64,000 nt of DNA from Burkholderiales bacterium (GCA_020854035.1 JADZGE010000046.1:1-64000); one strand, 5' to 3'; counted from the first letter of the stretch, positions 16,638 to 26,469 are shown. Notes: a model not told the origin generated them from the sequence alone. Translations and numbers: made by a program.

Positions 16638-17177
16638 ATGATGAAGAAAGTCCTGCTGGTCCTGGCGGGACTCGCCGCGGCGTTCTCCGCCACCGTCGCG
16701 CTCCAACCCGGGGATTTTCGCGTGACGCGCGCCACCACGATCACCGCGAGCGCCGCGCAGGCCTACGACAACGTTCATAACTTCCGCAACTGGGAACCGT
16801 GGTCGCCCTGGGTGGACCTCGACCCGGCGGCGAGCATCGGATTCGCGGGACCCCCTGAGGGCACCGGCATGGTCATGACCTGGGCCGGCAACGACAAGGT
16901 GGGGGAAGGCCGCATGACGATCGCCGAGAGCCGCCCCTACGAGCTGGTTCGCATCACCGTCGAATTCGCGAAGCCGTTCGAAGCGATGCTCACTTGGGAG
17001 TTCACCTTTCGCTCCGCGGGCGAGAAGACCGAGGTGACGTGGAGCGCCTACGGGCGCTACGGCTTCCTCGCACGCGCGATCGGTGTGTTCACGGACACGG
17101 AAAAGGCGCTGGGAGCGGACCTCGAAAGGGGCCTCGCCCGGCTGAAGGTCCTGACGGAAGGCCCCGGAACGCGGTAG
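16638..17177 (+). CDS. SRPBCC family (polyketide cyclase-like) protein
   Basis: 179 residues. The first 24 residues look like a signal peptide or membrane anchor (VLLVLAGLAAAFSATVAL). The START/SRPBCC fold follows: an initial beta-strand with ATTITASAAQAYDNVHNFRNW, WSPWVDLDPAAS, and a C-terminal helix DTEKALGADLERGLARLK. These small ligand-binding proteins have diverse, often unknown roles. It is a single gene divergent from the crotonase gene and followed by an R1 repeat. Confidence 0.8.
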   Translation: MMKKVLLVLAGLAAAFSATVALQPGDFRVTRATTITASAAQAYDNVHNFRNWEPWSPWVDLDPAASIGFAGPPEGTGMVMTWAGNDKVGEGRMTIAESRPYELVRITVEFAKPFEAMLTWEFTFRSAGEKTEVTWSAYGRYGFLARAIGVFTDTEKALGADLERGLARLKVLTEGPGTR

Positions 17178-17218
17178 CAGCCCGCCAGTCGCGGACCGGC
17201 TCCCAGGCAGCCCGGATT

Positions 17219-17305
17219 GGCCGCGGAGCCGCAGAGAACACAGAGAGGGCGCACTGCCCTGCCCGGTTCTGCAATTCTCCGCGGCCTCTGCGTCTCCGCG
17301 GCAAT
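17219..17305. repeat. Family R1 inverted repeat (two arms)
   Basis: Arm 1 (from 17219) starts GCCGCGGAGCCGCAGAG; arm 2 (17277-17303) is on the opposite strand and read backwards starts GCCGCGGAGACGCAGAG. They flank about 28 unrelated bases and sit between the convergent 3' ends of the SRPBCC and pirin genes, where they could fold into one long hairpin. Confidence 0.75.
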
Positions 17306-17318
17306 TCCCTCACTTCGA

Positions 17319-18185
17319 CTATGCCGCCCGAGTGAGCGTCCCGCTCTGGTAGTCGCGGATCGCCTGCTCGATTTCCTCGCGGGTGTTCATGACGAACGGG
17401 CCGTACTGCACGACGGGCTCGCGCAGCGGCCGCGCCGCGAGCAGGATGAACCGCGCGCCCCCGGGCCCCGCCGCCACCGCGACGCGGTCTCCGTCGGAGA
17501 GCACTCCGGCGCTGTGGCGCCCCAGCGCGCGCCGCGCGCCATCCGGCCCGACCTCCACGCCGCCTTCGTAGAGGTAGAGAAACGCGTTATGCCCGGCCTT
17601 CACGGGGTGCGAGAACGCTGCGCTTGCGGGCAACTCGACATCGAAATAGAGCGGATCGGTCGCAAGACCCTCAATCGGGCCCGCCGCCGTGCGTCCCTCC
17701 GCCTCGGCAGTGCCCGCGATCGCCCGAACGCGGCCGCCGCCCGGCAGATCGAGGACCGGAATCCGCGCCGCCGGGATGTCCCGGTAGCTCGCGGGTTTCA
17801 TCTTTTCCTTCGCCGGCAGGTTGATCCAGAGCTGGAACCCGCGCATTCGCCCGCTCTCCTGCTGCGGCATCTCGGAATGGATGATGCCGCGGCCGGCCGT
17901 CATCCATTGCACGTCGCCGCTCCTCAAGTCCCCCCGATTGCCCATGTGGTCCTCGTGCAGCATGTGGCCGTCGAGCATGTAGGTCACCGTCTCGAAGCCG
18001 CGGTGCGGATGGTTCGGGAAACCCGCGATGTAGTCGTCCGCGTTCTCCGAGGAGAACTCGTCGAGCATCAGGAACGGGTCGACCCGCAGGTGCTGCGAGC
18101 GCCCGAGACTGCGGCGCAGCTTCACGCCGGCCCCGTCGGAGGTGGGAATGGAATCGATTACCTGGGTGAGCGTGCGTGTGGTCAT
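17319..18185 (-). CDS. Pirin family protein
   Basis: 288 residues from the ATG at 18185, supported by GGAGATAGAG upstream. The N-terminal cupin carries the metal ligands His59 and His61 (NHPHRGFETVTYMLDG) and His103 and Glu105 (GIIHSEMP), the full pirin iron site. The C-terminal cupin includes HNAFLYLYEGGVEVG. Bacterial pirins include quercetin 2,3-dioxygenase-like YhhW and redox sensors. It is divergent from a LysR-type gene, the usual arrangement for LysR-controlled pirin genes. Confidence 0.92.
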   Translation of the reverse strand: MTTRTLTQVIDSIPTSDGAGVKLRRSLGRSQHLRVDPFLMLDEFSSENADDYIAGFPNHPHRGFETVTYMLDGHMLHEDHMGNRGDLRSGDVQWMTAGRGIIHSEMPQQESGRMRGFQLWINLPAKEKMKPASYRDIPAARIPVLDLPGGGRVRAIAGTAEAEGRTAAGPIEGLATDPLYFDVELPASAAFSHPVKAGHNAFLYLYEGGVEVGPDGARRALGRHSAGVLSDGDRVAVAAGPGGARFILLAARPLREPVVQYGPFVMNTREEIEQAIRDYQSGTLTRAA

Positions 18186-19132
18186 CTCTATCTCCACGGG
18201 ATTCCCGTGCCTTGCGGCGCGGGAAATCCTCAAGTCATTGCTCTCGAATATCCGTTGTCGATTCAGGTGGTTATGCACGGGCTGCGGAAGCGCTACACAA
18301 GAGTCAGTCATCGGTCACGTATGCAGTGCAGAAGCTCGAATCCGTGCTGGGGGTCAAGGCTTTCGAAGTGCGGGGGCGCAGGGCCGTGCTGACCCCGACG
18401 GGGCAGTTCCTCTACCGGCGCGCGCGCGCGCTGCTCGACGACGCGCGCGGACTGGAACAGGCGGCGCGCTCGCTTTCGGCCGGCTGGGAAGCCGAGATAC
18501 GCGTCGTGATGGAACATCTCTTTCCGTCGTGGCTCATGCTGAATTGCCTCGCGCGCTTCGCTGTTGAAGGACCGCATACCTGCATCGAAGTTTTCGAATC
18601 CGTGCTGGGCGGAAGCCAGGAGGCGCTCCTGCGCGGGGAAGCCGATATCGCGGTCTCCGCCACCATCCCGGCCGGCTTCTCGGGTGATCCCCTGGTGCGT
18701 CTGCGTCTCCTGCTCGCAGCGAGCCCCGAGCACCCGTTGCACCAACTGGGGCGCCCGGCGACGCTCGATGACCTTCGCGTGCACCGCCAGCTTGTCGTGC
18801 GCGAGACGGGGCATAGCCGCGCGACGCGAGCCTCGCTGGATGCCACCCAGCGCTGGACCGTCAGTCACATGTCAACGTCCATCATCGCCGCACGGCTGGG
18901 TTACGGCTATGCGCTGCTGCCCGAGGAGCGGATCCGTGCTGAACTCGAGGCCGGGACCTTGAAGCCGATCCCCCTGCGCGACGGTGGCGAGCGCTACGCC
19001 GAGCTCTATCTCGTCTATGCCGATCGCGACGCCGCGGGGCCGGGAACGTTGCGACTCGCTGAAATCATTAAAGAAATTACTGTGAGTGAGTGCTTACAAC
19101 GACAATCGGCAGTTGAGCAGGGAACGCGATGA
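18176..19132 (+). CDS. LysR-type regulator with a probably frameshifted N-terminus
   Basis: From about 18250 the frame encodes a good LysR protein: HTH second half (VVDSGGYARAAEALHKSQSS), a linker helix, and a substrate-binding domain (EIRVVMEHLFPSW, LLRGEADIAVSA). The first HTH helix is not in this frame. Instead the neighbouring frame reads EILKSLLS immediately before it, as expected for an intact LysR start, so a one-base shift near 18245-18252 is likely. Possible starts in the present frame are ATG 18176 or TTG 18212, both giving an atypical basic N-terminus. It is divergent from pirin. Confidence 0.7.
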   Translation: MWSSLSPRDSRALRRGKSSSHCSRISVVDSGGYARAAEALHKSQSSVTYAVQKLESVLGVKAFEVRGRRAVLTPTGQFLYRRARALLDDARGLEQAARSLSAGWEAEIRVVMEHLFPSWLMLNCLARFAVEGPHTCIEVFESVLGGSQEALLRGEADIAVSATIPAGFSGDPLVRLRLLLAASPEHPLHQLGRPATLDDLRVHRQLVVRETGHSRATRASLDATQRWTVSHMSTSIIAARLGYGYALLPEERIRAELEAGTLKPIPLRDGGERYAELYLVYADRDAAGPGTLRLAEIIKEITVSECLQRQSAVEQGTR

Positions 19133-19183
19133 TCGGAATCATGGAGAGCGGGCATGCGCCGGGCGAGCCGCGAGGCCGCGCCG

Positions 19184-20107
19184 TCACGAAACCCGAACAA
19201 TCGGCTCCAGCCCTTCCAGTGTTTCGAAACAGCGCGCCCGGGCCGTTTCCACGAAATCCCCCGCGTACGACCGTCCCGCCATCTCGCGTGTCATCGTGAC
19301 GTAAAGCTCGCTCCACAGGCCGCCCTTGCCGATCCGGCGGGCGATCACGTACTCGTGGTCCGTATAGCTCTTGATCCCCCAGCTCGGCAGCGCCGCAAGG
19401 CCGCGCCGGCTCGCCACGAGCTGGAGGATGGCGACCGTCAGCTCCGCCGTGCGGCGCTCCGGGCGCACGCGCGCCGGTTTCAGCACGCGCCGGATGAGAT
19501 CGATGCGGCTTTCCGGCACCGGATACGTGACGAGCGTCTGACCCCTGAAATCCTCCGCCTCGAGAAACCGCCGCGCCCTGAGCGGGTGGTCGACGGGGAG
19601 CACGGCCATGAGCTCGAACCGGAAGAGCGGGCGCACCGCGAAGCCCCCGCGGCGCGCGGGTGCCGACCCGATCACGACGTCCGCGCGATCGGCCGCGAGG
19701 AGTCCGAACGGGTCGGGATGAAACCCGGAGACGAGATCGAGTTCGACCTCCGGCCAGTTGCGGCGGAACGCATCCATCACGGGCATCAGCCAGTCGAAGC
19801 ACGTGTGGCATTCGAGCGCGATGCGCAGCCCGCCGGAAGGCTTCCCGGCAAGGCGGGCGAGATCGCGCTCGGCCTCCGCGATCGCCGCCATGACCGAACG
19901 TCCGAGCGCGACCAGCCGCCCGCCCGCGTCGGTAAGCTCGACCGTCTGCCCCTTGCGGCGAACGACCGGCACGCCGCAGCGCGCCTCGATCGCGCGCAAC
20001 TGGTGGGACAGGGCGGACTGCGTGAGATGCACCCGGCGCGCGGCCGCCGAGACGCTGCCGGCTTCGGCGAGCGCAACCAGGGTGCGCAGGTGGCGGATCT
20101 CCATCAT
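19184..20107 (-). CDS. metR: MetR, LysR-type activator of methionine synthesis
   Basis: 307 residues. The N-terminal HTH (residues 3-60: IRHLRTLVALAEAGSVSAAA, QSALSHQLRAIE) is LysR-type. The effector domain has the MetR-like ECHTCFDWLMPVMDAFR segment and VASRRGLAALPSWG. MetR uses homocysteine as co-effector to activate metE. Identity is reinforced by the divergent metE gene and a perfect TGAA-N5-TTCA site in the 138-bp gap between them. Confidence 0.93.
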   Translation of the reverse strand: MMEIRHLRTLVALAEAGSVSAAARRVHLTQSALSHQLRAIEARCGVPVVRRKGQTVELTDAGGRLVALGRSVMAAIAEAERDLARLAGKPSGGLRIALECHTCFDWLMPVMDAFRRNWPEVELDLVSGFHPDPFGLLAADRADVVIGSAPARRGGFAVRPLFRFELMAVLPVDHPLRARRFLEAEDFRGQTLVTYPVPESRIDLIRRVLKPARVRPERRTAELTVAILQLVASRRGLAALPSWGIKSYTDHEYVIARRIGKGGLWSELYVTMTREMAGRSYAGDFVETARARCFETLEGLEPIVRVS

Positions 20108-20146
20108 CGCGATGCGCCGGCGCTCGCGCCGGGACGGCGCCCATTA

Positions 20147-20159
20147 TGAACTAGTTTCA
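20147..20159. promoter_or_regulatory. MetR operator in the metR-metE gap
   Basis: TGAACTAGTTTCA matches the MetR consensus TGAA-N5-TTCA exactly. An imperfect second copy (TGAATCATTCCAT) overlaps its end at 20159-20171, giving the tandem arrangement known at enteric metE promoters. The surrounding 30 bases are markedly AT-richer than the genome average here. Confidence 0.75.
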
Positions 20160-20245
20160 TGAATCATTCCATACTTATCATTTGATTCATACTTGAGGCG
20201 GGAGCATGCTGGCGCTTTCCCGGTACGCATGAAGGCAGGATTCCC

Positions 20246-22600
20246 GTGACCGTCGCACACATTCTGGGGTTTTCGCGCATCGGTGCGCGCCGCCAACTGA
20301 AGTTCGCGCTCGAACGTTACTGGCGAGGCGAGGCAGGAGACGCGGAACTCGTCGCCACCGGCCGTGAGCTGCGGCGCGCTCACTGGGCGCTGCAGCGCGC
20401 GGCCGGGCTCGACTACGTGACCGTGGGCGATTTCGCCTGGTACGACCACGTGCTGCAGCTCATCGCACACCTCGGCTGTCTGCCGGCGCGCTTCGGCTTC
20501 CGGGCGGGCGCCCTCACCCTGCGCGAGTATTTCTCGCTCGCGCGGGGTACCGACGCCCAGCCGGCAATGGAGATGACCAAGTGGTTCGACACCAACTACC
20601 ACTATCTCGTGCCCGAATGGAGCGCGGACACGCGCGCCGACGGGGGCGTCTCGTGGCTCATCGATGAAGCGCGCGAGGCGATCGCCGACGGCCACCCGGT
20701 CAAGGCGGCGCTCGTCGGACCGCTCACCCTGCTCCACCTCGGGAAAGCTCGCGGCGCGGCCGTCGACCTGCTCGCTCTCCTCGAGCACCTCGTACCCGCC
20801 TACCGGCGACTCCTCGCTCGCCTCAAGGACCTGGGTGTCGAATGGGTTCAACTCGACGAACCGGTACTCGGGCTCGACCTCGAACAGCGCTGGGTGGACG
20901 CGTTCCGCCCTGTCTATACCGCGCTCGCTCCGGCCGCCCCGCGTATCCTGCTCGCGACCTACTTCGAATCGGTCGCGGCGCGGCGCGAACTCTTTCTTTC
21001 GCTGCCGATCTCCGGGCTGCACCTCGATCTCGTGCGTGCGCCCGGACAGCTCGAAACGCTGATCGAGAGTATCCCCGGGCAGTGCGTGCTCTCCCTCGGC
21101 GTGGTGGACGGGCGCAACGTCTGGCGCACCGATCTCGACGCGGCGCTCGCGACGTTGCGCCGGGCGCAGGCGCGGGCGGGCGAGCGGCTGTGGGTCTCGG
21201 CGAGTTGCTCGCTCCTGCACGTGCCCGTGGACCTCGGCCTGGAGCGCGACCTCGATCTCGAGATCGCGGGCTGGCTCGCGTTCGGCGCGCAGAAGCTCGA
21301 GGAGATCTCGGCGCTGAAGCGCGCACTCGCGCTCGGGGACGCGGCAATCGCGCCCGCGCTCGCGGCATCCCGCCGTGCCCGGGACACGCGGCGCGCTTCC
21401 ACGCGCACGCACTCCGCGTTCGTGGCAAGCCGGCTCGCCGCGCTGACCGGGGAGCACGCTCGACGTGCCTCCGCCTACCCCGCGCGCAGCCGCCGCCAGC
21501 GCGAGCGCCTCGGGCTGCCGCTCCTGCCGGCCACGACCATCGGGTCGTTTGCGCAGACGGGGCGGATCCGCCACGCACGCGCCGCCTTCCGGCGCGGCGC
21601 CATCGGGTTTCTCGATTACCTGGAAGCCATGCGCGCCGAGATCCGGTTCGCGATCGCGAAACAGGAGGCTCTGGGGCTCGACGTCCTTGTGCACGGCGAG
21701 CCCGAACGAGGCGACATGGTGGAATACTTCGCGGGACAGCTCGCGGGTTTCGCCGTCACCACCGAGGGCTGGGTGCAGAGCTACGGGTCGCGCTGCGTGA
21801 GACCCCCCGTGATCTACGGCGATGTCCATCGGCCCGAGCCGATGACCGTGGAGTGGGCACGCTACGCCCAGTCCCTCACCCGGCACCCGGTCAAGGGCAT
21901 GCTGACCGGACCGGTCACGATGCTGCAGTGGTCGTTCGCGCGGGACGACGGCTCGCGCGAGACGGCGGCGATGCAGATCGCCCTGGCGCTGCGCGAGGAA
22001 GTCCTGGACCTGGAGAAGGCCGGGATCGCCATCATACAGATCGACGAGCCGGCGTTCCGTGAAGGCCTGCCACTGCGGCGCCGCGACCGCGCGCGCTACC
22101 TCGAATGGGCGGCGCGGGCGTTCCGGGTTGCCGCGAGCGGCGTCGGCGACGCCACGCAGATCCACTCGCACATGTGCTACGCGGAGTTCAACGACATCCT
22201 GCCCGCGATCGCCGCCCTCGACGCCGATGTCATCACCATCGAGACCTCGCGCTCGGCGATGGAGCTGATCGACGCGTTCGGCGCGTTCAGCTATCCGAAC
22301 GAGATCGGTCCCGGCATCTACGACATTCACTCCCCGCGCGTTCCCGACGCCGGGACAATGCTCTCGCTCATCGAGCGCGCCGCCCGGGTGATTCCGGTGG
22401 AACGGCTGTGGGTGAATCCGGACTGCGGCCTCAAGACCCGCGGGTGGGAGGAGACGGAGGTTGCGCTCGCCAACATGGTGGCGGCGGCGCGGCGTATGCG
22501 CGAACTCGCGCGCGACACCGGCGCGATGGGCGGCGGCGGGCCGGTCCACATCAGCCAGGAGGAGCGTGTCCGGGACGCGGTGGCCGCGCGGGATCCCTGA
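20246..22600 (+). CDS. metE: Cobalamin-independent methionine synthase
   Basis: 784 residues (E. coli MetE 753). All four zinc ligands are in place: His642 and Cys644 in [10 protein letters not shown], Glu666 in VITIETS, and Cys727 in [11 protein letters not shown], each one position beyond the E. coli numbering. The protein is the double-barrel MetE; it transfers a methyl group from 5-methyltetrahydropteroyl-polyglutamate to homocysteine in the cytosol. Start is GTG at 20246 with AGGA five bases before. It is regulated by the divergent metR. Confidence 0.97.
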   Translation: MTVAHILGFSRIGARRQLKFALERYWRGEAGDAELVATGRELRRAHWALQRAAGLDYVTVGDFAWYDHVLQLIAHLGCLPARFGFRAGALTLREYFSLARGTDAQPAMEMTKWFDTNYHYLVPEWSADTRADGGVSWLIDEAREAIADGHPVKAALVGPLTLLHLGKARGAAVDLLALLEHLVPAYRRLLARLKDLGVEWVQLDEPVLGLDLEQRWVDAFRPVYTALAPAAPRILLATYFESVAARRELFLSLPISGLHLDLVRAPGQLETLIESIPGQCVLSLGVVDGRNVWRTDLDAALATLRRAQARAGERLWVSASCSLLHVPVDLGLERDLDLEIAGWLAFGAQKLEEISALKRALALGDAAIAPALAASRRARDTRRASTRTHSAFVASRLAALTGEHARRASAYPARSRRQRERLGLPLLPATTIGSFAQTGRIRHARAAFRRGAIGFLDYLEAMRAEIRFAIAKQEALGLDVLVHGEPERGDMVEYFAGQLAGFAVTTEGWVQSYGSRCVRPPVIYGDVHRPEPMTVEWARYAQSLTRHPVKGMLTGPVTMLQWSFARDDGSRETAAMQIALALREEVLDLEKAGIAIIQIDEPAFREGLPLRRRDRARYLEWAARAFRVAASGVGDATQIHSHMCYAEFNDILPAIAALDADVITIETSRSAMELIDAFGAFSYPNEIGPGIYDIHSPRVPDAGTMLSLIERAARVIPVERLWVNPDCGLKTRGWEETEVALANMVAAARRMRELARDTGAMGGGGPVHISQEERVRDAVAARDP

Positions 22601-22786
22601 CCGCGGGGTACCTCGCCGGGCGCCCGGAAACCGACGACCGGCGAAGCCCTCCGGAGTCAACACCCTGTTCCCCTCGCCTGCTTCAGGCGCTTGAAGATCC
22701 GCGCGGCCCGCGGATTCGGGGGTAACAATTGCTTACAGACGCGGCGGTCGCTATCCACTACCCTTGGATTCCGGAGGCCCTTCCCG

Positions 22787-23362
22787 ATGGATCCCTTTCG
22801 CTCGATCGCACTGCCTGCGCTGGTGGTTTGCGTTCTCGCGGCGACGCCCGCGGCGGCGCAGCTCTTCAAGTGGGTGGACGACAACGGCATCACGCACTAT
22901 TCCGATCGCAAGCCCGACGACCCGAAGGAAGCGCGCGGTGTGAAGGAGGTTTCAGCCGCCGTGTCCGTCTTCGAGCAGGATCCAGCGGTGCTGCGAGCCG
23001 TCGAGGCTGCGCGAGCATGGGCGAGTCGTCCGCCGCAACCGGCAATGGATCCGGAGCCCGCGCCGCGCCCGAGCGTCGCGCCGGCATTGACGCAGCAGCC
23101 ACCGGAACCTTGTTTTCAGGAGAACTGCGGCGGTTTCTACTACCCCTACGGGACCGCCGGCGGGCACTTCCGCCGCCGGGCCGTTCCGCTCGCACAGGCT
23201 CGGTTGCAGCCCGGCGCGATCGCTGGCACCGTGAACAGTCCCGGCATCATTCCCGGCAACACCGGTAGCACCGGGAATCTCCCGCCGGCCGAAAGGCCGT
23301 GGCGCCCGCGCCCGGGCGGCGCGGAGCCGCGGTTCGTCCAGTACGAGCCGGCGCGGCGGTGA
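22787..23362 (+). CDS. DUF4124 domain-containing exported protein
   Basis: 191 residues from the ATG at 22787 with GGAGG nine bases upstream. A signal peptide (IALPALVVCVLAATPAAAQ) is followed directly by the DUF4124 motif LFKWVDDNGITHYSDRKPDD, in which aromatic and aspartate residues are conserved. The remainder is low-complexity and proline-rich. DUF4124 proteins are periplasmic and of unknown role, common in beta- and gammaproteobacteria. It is a single gene downstream of metE. Confidence 0.8.
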   Translation: MDPFRSIALPALVVCVLAATPAAAQLFKWVDDNGITHYSDRKPDDPKEARGVKEVSAAVSVFEQDPAVLRAVEAARAWASRPPQPAMDPEPAPRPSVAPALTQQPPEPCFQENCGGFYYPYGTAGGHFRRRAVPLAQARLQPGAIAGTVNSPGIIPGNTGSTGNLPPAERPWRPRPGGAEPRFVQYEPARR

Positions 23363-23396
23363 CGATCGCGTCGAAGCCCCTGACCGGCACTCGACG

Positions 23397-23927
23397 TCAC
23401 TCCGGGCGCTCGTCGCGCAGCCCCCGCCTCGCGAGGAAATCCTCGTAGGAACCCTGCCTGTAGGCGCCGCTCATCACGTAGAGATCGTAGAGCAGGAATT
23501 CGCTGGCGCGCGCGCGCGCGCCGCGCCGCTGCAGCACCATCTTTCCTTCCGGGCTCACGAACATCCATGCCGGCACCGGCGAGGCGCTCAGGTGCTCGAT
23601 CGCCTGCGCGCGGGTCATCTTCCTGCCGTCCGGCAGCATCATCTCCTCGTCGGGGTTTCCGCGCGTGTCGAAGTATCCGAGGACATAGTTGCCGGCGTAC
23701 TGCTTGCGCAGCATCGGCGAGGCGAGCGTGTTCCGGTTCAGGTAGAGGCAGTACGGGCAGCTCTCGAAGCCGAAATAGACGAAGAGCGGCCGCCCCTGCG
23801 CCTTCGCCGCCCGCACCGCCTCGTTGAAGTCGAGGAACGGCCAGCCCTCGGGCTTGCGCGCGCCGGTCGGTCCGGCCGCGATCAGCAACCCGAAAGCCAG
23901 CGCGACAAGCCGTGCCGCGCGATTCAT
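23397..23927 (-). CDS. Thioredoxin-fold exported protein (SoxW/DsbD-gamma-like)
   Basis: 176 residues. A signal peptide (RLVALAFGLLIAAGPTGA) is followed by a thioredoxin fold with the CxxC site CPYC in FGFESCPYCLYLNR. A cis-proline loop follows at SPVPAWMFVSPEGK. The arrangement resembles periplasmic thioredoxin-like proteins that reduce disulfides. The conserved FNEAVRAAKAQGRPLFVYF strand-helix-strand is typical. Start at ATG 23927 is chosen for the signal peptide; the frame runs open for another 260 bases. Confidence 0.82.
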   Translation of the reverse strand: MNRAARLVALAFGLLIAAGPTGARKPEGWPFLDFNEAVRAAKAQGRPLFVYFGFESCPYCLYLNRNTLASPMLRKQYAGNYVLGYFDTRGNPDEEMMLPDGRKMTRAQAIEHLSASPVPAWMFVSPEGKMVLQRRGARARASEFLLYDLYVMSGAYRQGSYEDFLARRGLRDERPE

Positions 23928-24069
23928 GGCCGGCTCCCGGGCAGCATTCCCGGCATTCCCCGATACGCGGCGCTCGACACCTTCATGGCCCCGACCTTTC
24001 ATTGCCACCGCCGGAGGCTTGAAGCTGAAGGCCGGCGCTCTCGCTGCCGCGGCTCCGGACGGTAGCGCA

Positions 24070-26190
24070 TCACTCCACGGTCTCCGCTTTCGTCGGCCCT
24101 GCGCTCGCCGGCGGTGCCCCGCCCTCGCGCCACCGGCTCCAGTTCGTCCAGATCCAGGCCACCGCGTCGAACCAGTCGGAGCGACCCGCACGGCCCCCGA
24201 GGCAACGCTGCAGGAACGTCTCGGTCCGGCGCAATACCGCCAGGCGGTGCGCCCACCAGCCGGGATTGTGCCCCATGTCGGGAATGCGCAGATACTCGAC
24301 CGGCTTGCCCGCCTTCATCAGCGCGGCAACCATGCGGTCGGCCTGGTCCACGCGCACGCGGACATCATGCGCGCCATGAATGATCAGCACGGGGCGCGCG
24401 ATCCGCTCCGCCAGGTTGAGCGGCGAGATCTCGCGCATCGCGTCGCGGTCCTCGGGCACGGCCGGATCGCCGACGAAATCATGCCAGCGCGAGAGATCCA
24501 GGGCCCAGTAGGCCGGAAACGACTCGATCATCGAAGCAAGATCGGTCGGCCCCGCCAGCGACACGCCGCAGGCGAACGCGTCCGGCGTCTGCGCCATGCC
24601 CATGAGCGCGGCATAGCCGCCGTAGCTCCAGCCCATGATCGCGACGTGCCGGGGATCGGCGATTCCCCGCCCGACCGCCCAGCGCACGGCATCGTGGAGA
24701 TCGTCCTGCATGCGGCCACCGAACTCGCCGATTCCGGCATTCGTGAACGAACGCCCGTAGCCGGTCGAGCCGCGGTAGTCGATCTGCAGCACCGCATAGC
24801 CGCGGTTGGCGAGGAACTGCGCGTAGCCCGCCTCGTCGGAGGTGAACGGATCACCCCAGCTCGTGCGCCGCCACGGCCCGCCATGCACGTAGAGCACCAT
24901 CGGCAGGCCTCTCGGCTCGACCCCCCCGGGCAGGGTCAGGTAACCGTGGAGCGTCAGGCCGTCGCGGCTTTCGATCGAGACCGGCCGCATCGGCGAGAGC
25001 ACGCGCGCCAGATCGTCGGGCACCAGTTGCGCGAGCCGCACGTGGCGGCCCGCATCGCGGTCCACCATGTAGGTGAGGCGCTGCACGTCGGAGCCGACCG
25101 CGACCACGAGCCGGCGCTCGCGTGCGTCGGTCGACAGGATCTCGATCGCGTGCGCCCGCCCGTCCTGCTCCCGGATGATGCCGGCGAGGTCCTTGCGCAA
25201 CGCGTCGTCCAGTATCGCGGAGCGCGGATACCCCGGGAGCGCGTCCGCGATGAGCGGCGCGTTCGTCACCCGGCTCATGCCGACGTAGCTCACGTCGGCG
25301 ACGGGATCCTCGAACAGCACCCGCTCCCACCCGAGCGTCGGGTGTGCCGCGACGAGCGCGAGGCGCTCCCGCCCGCGGTCCGAGAGTGCGTACACGAGCG
25401 TGCGCTCCGCGTTCGTGCCGAGCATGCGAAACGTTTCTCCGGGTTGCTTCACCAGGCCCGCCTTGCGCTCGGCGAGCCGCTTCGGCGGCCCCTTCGCACG
25501 CCGCTCCGCGGCGACGGAACGCCGCCATCCCTTGAAGCCGCCGTCGGGCGAGGTGATCGCCGAGGTCGCATCGCCCGGGTTGCGCGCGACGAGGGCCTGC
25601 CGCCGCGACTCGAGATCGATCCGGTAGAGATCGAACACTGCGCGATCGCGCCGGTTGTGATGGACGAGGAGACTCGCCGGCTCGCCCGCGATGATCTGCT
25701 GCAGGCCGACCCTGACGCCCGGCCAGGGCGTGAGGTCGACCGGCTCGCCGCGCGGGTCCGCGGTGTCGATCACGTAGAGGTGGTAGTTCTCGGCGCCCGT
25801 GCCATCGGCGAAATAGAAGAGAAAGCGGCTGCCGGGAGTCCATTGTGGCGCCGCCCCCACCCGGTAGCGCCGCGTCTCGCCGGTACCGTCGTCGCGCACG
25901 TTCAACACGGTTCGCCACAGGTGCGTGCCGAACCACGCGAGCTTGCGTCCATCGGGCGAGAGCTTGTAGCCGGCATCGCCGGCCCGCTGGAACGCGAATC
26001 GATGGGCCGGGACAGGTTCCGGAAGGGTGGCACTCTGTAATGCCGGATGCCCGGGCTCCACCGTGCATGCGGCGACGAGCGCGGTCAGCATGACGGCCCC
26101 GAGCCCAATCGCCCGCCCGGGGCGTTCCAGGTGGAAAGCGCGCACCAGGCCCGAGCCGACCGGTGACGGCGGGCGGCGGGCGGCGCTCAC
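24070..26190 (-). CDS. S9-family (prolyl oligopeptidase-like) peptidase, probable lipoprotein
   Basis: 706 residues. The N-terminus ends in a lipobox (LTALVAAC), so the protein is probably lipid-anchored in the envelope. An N-terminal beta-propeller (about 50-430) is followed by the alpha/beta-hydrolase domain with nucleophile elbow GWSYGGYAAL, aspartate in HGAHDVRVRVDQ and histidine in DMGHNPGW. The family cleaves short peptides or acyl-peptides. The start is taken as GTG 26190, preceded by AGAGGA; GTG 26214 is an alternative, and ATG at residue 34 would also keep the lipobox. Confidence 0.87.
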   Translation of the reverse strand: MSAARRPPSPVGSGLVRAFHLERPGRAIGLGAVMLTALVAACTVEPGHPALQSATLPEPVPAHRFAFQRAGDAGYKLSPDGRKLAWFGTHLWRTVLNVRDDGTGETRRYRVGAAPQWTPGSRFLFYFADGTGAENYHLYVIDTADPRGEPVDLTPWPGVRVGLQQIIAGEPASLLVHHNRRDRAVFDLYRIDLESRRQALVARNPGDATSAITSPDGGFKGWRRSVAAERRAKGPPKRLAERKAGLVKQPGETFRMLGTNAERTLVYALSDRGRERLALVAAHPTLGWERVLFEDPVADVSYVGMSRVTNAPLIADALPGYPRSAILDDALRKDLAGIIREQDGRAHAIEILSTDARERRLVVAVGSDVQRLTYMVDRDAGRHVRLAQLVPDDLARVLSPMRPVSIESRDGLTLHGYLTLPGGVEPRGLPMVLYVHGGPWRRTSWGDPFTSDEAGYAQFLANRGYAVLQIDYRGSTGYGRSFTNAGIGEFGGRMQDDLHDAVRWAVGRGIADPRHVAIMGWSYGGYAALMGMAQTPDAFACGVSLAGPTDLASMIESFPAYWALDLSRWHDFVGDPAVPEDRDAMREISPLNLAERIARPVLIIHGAHDVRVRVDQADRMVAALMKAGKPVEYLRIPDMGHNPGWWAHRLAVLRRTETFLQRCLGGRAGRSDWFDAVAWIWTNWSRWREGGAPPASAGPTKAETVE

Positions 26191-26317
26191 CGGGTCATTC
26201 CTCTCGTGCGCCACTCGGCACTGTCGCCGGCAGCCGCCTTCCCCCGGGCCGGCGACCTGCGGCGGCGCGACCGGCGGTGAGATCCGGCAGGCAGGGCCCC
26301 AAACGCATCACCCGTGG

Positions 26318-26333
26318 CGTCGAAGCTTCGACG
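26318..26333. promoter_or_regulatory. 16-bp perfect palindrome between divergent genes
   Basis: CGTCGAAGCTTCGACG is fully self-complementary and is extended by CGTGG / CCACG after a one-base bulge. It lies about 130 bp from the peptidase start and about 150 bp upstream of the -24 element of the PEP-CTERM promoter, a usual distance for an enhancer-binding-protein site. No factor can be assigned. Confidence 0.45.
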
Positions 26334-26469
26334 ACCACGGCCGTCCGCGTTGCGGCGGCCGCGGCGTAACGGAGACATTGTTCACGCCCCCGTCCCCGCA
26401 ATCCACCGCCAATCCTCGCGATACCGCTTGCGAAAGTGCGATTCATTGCTTACGGCCGCTGCGTCGGGG

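Noticed and set aside
20160..20245. Riboswitch (SAM or cobalamin) upstream of metE
   Set aside because: The leader is under 90 bases, has no conserved riboswitch core, and MetR boxes explain the control.
20144..22663. 839-codon open frame on the minus strand opposite metE
   Set aside because: It is the mirror of the metE reading frame, common in GC-rich DNA; composition is low in normal protein character and the plus-strand MetE keeps every zinc ligand.
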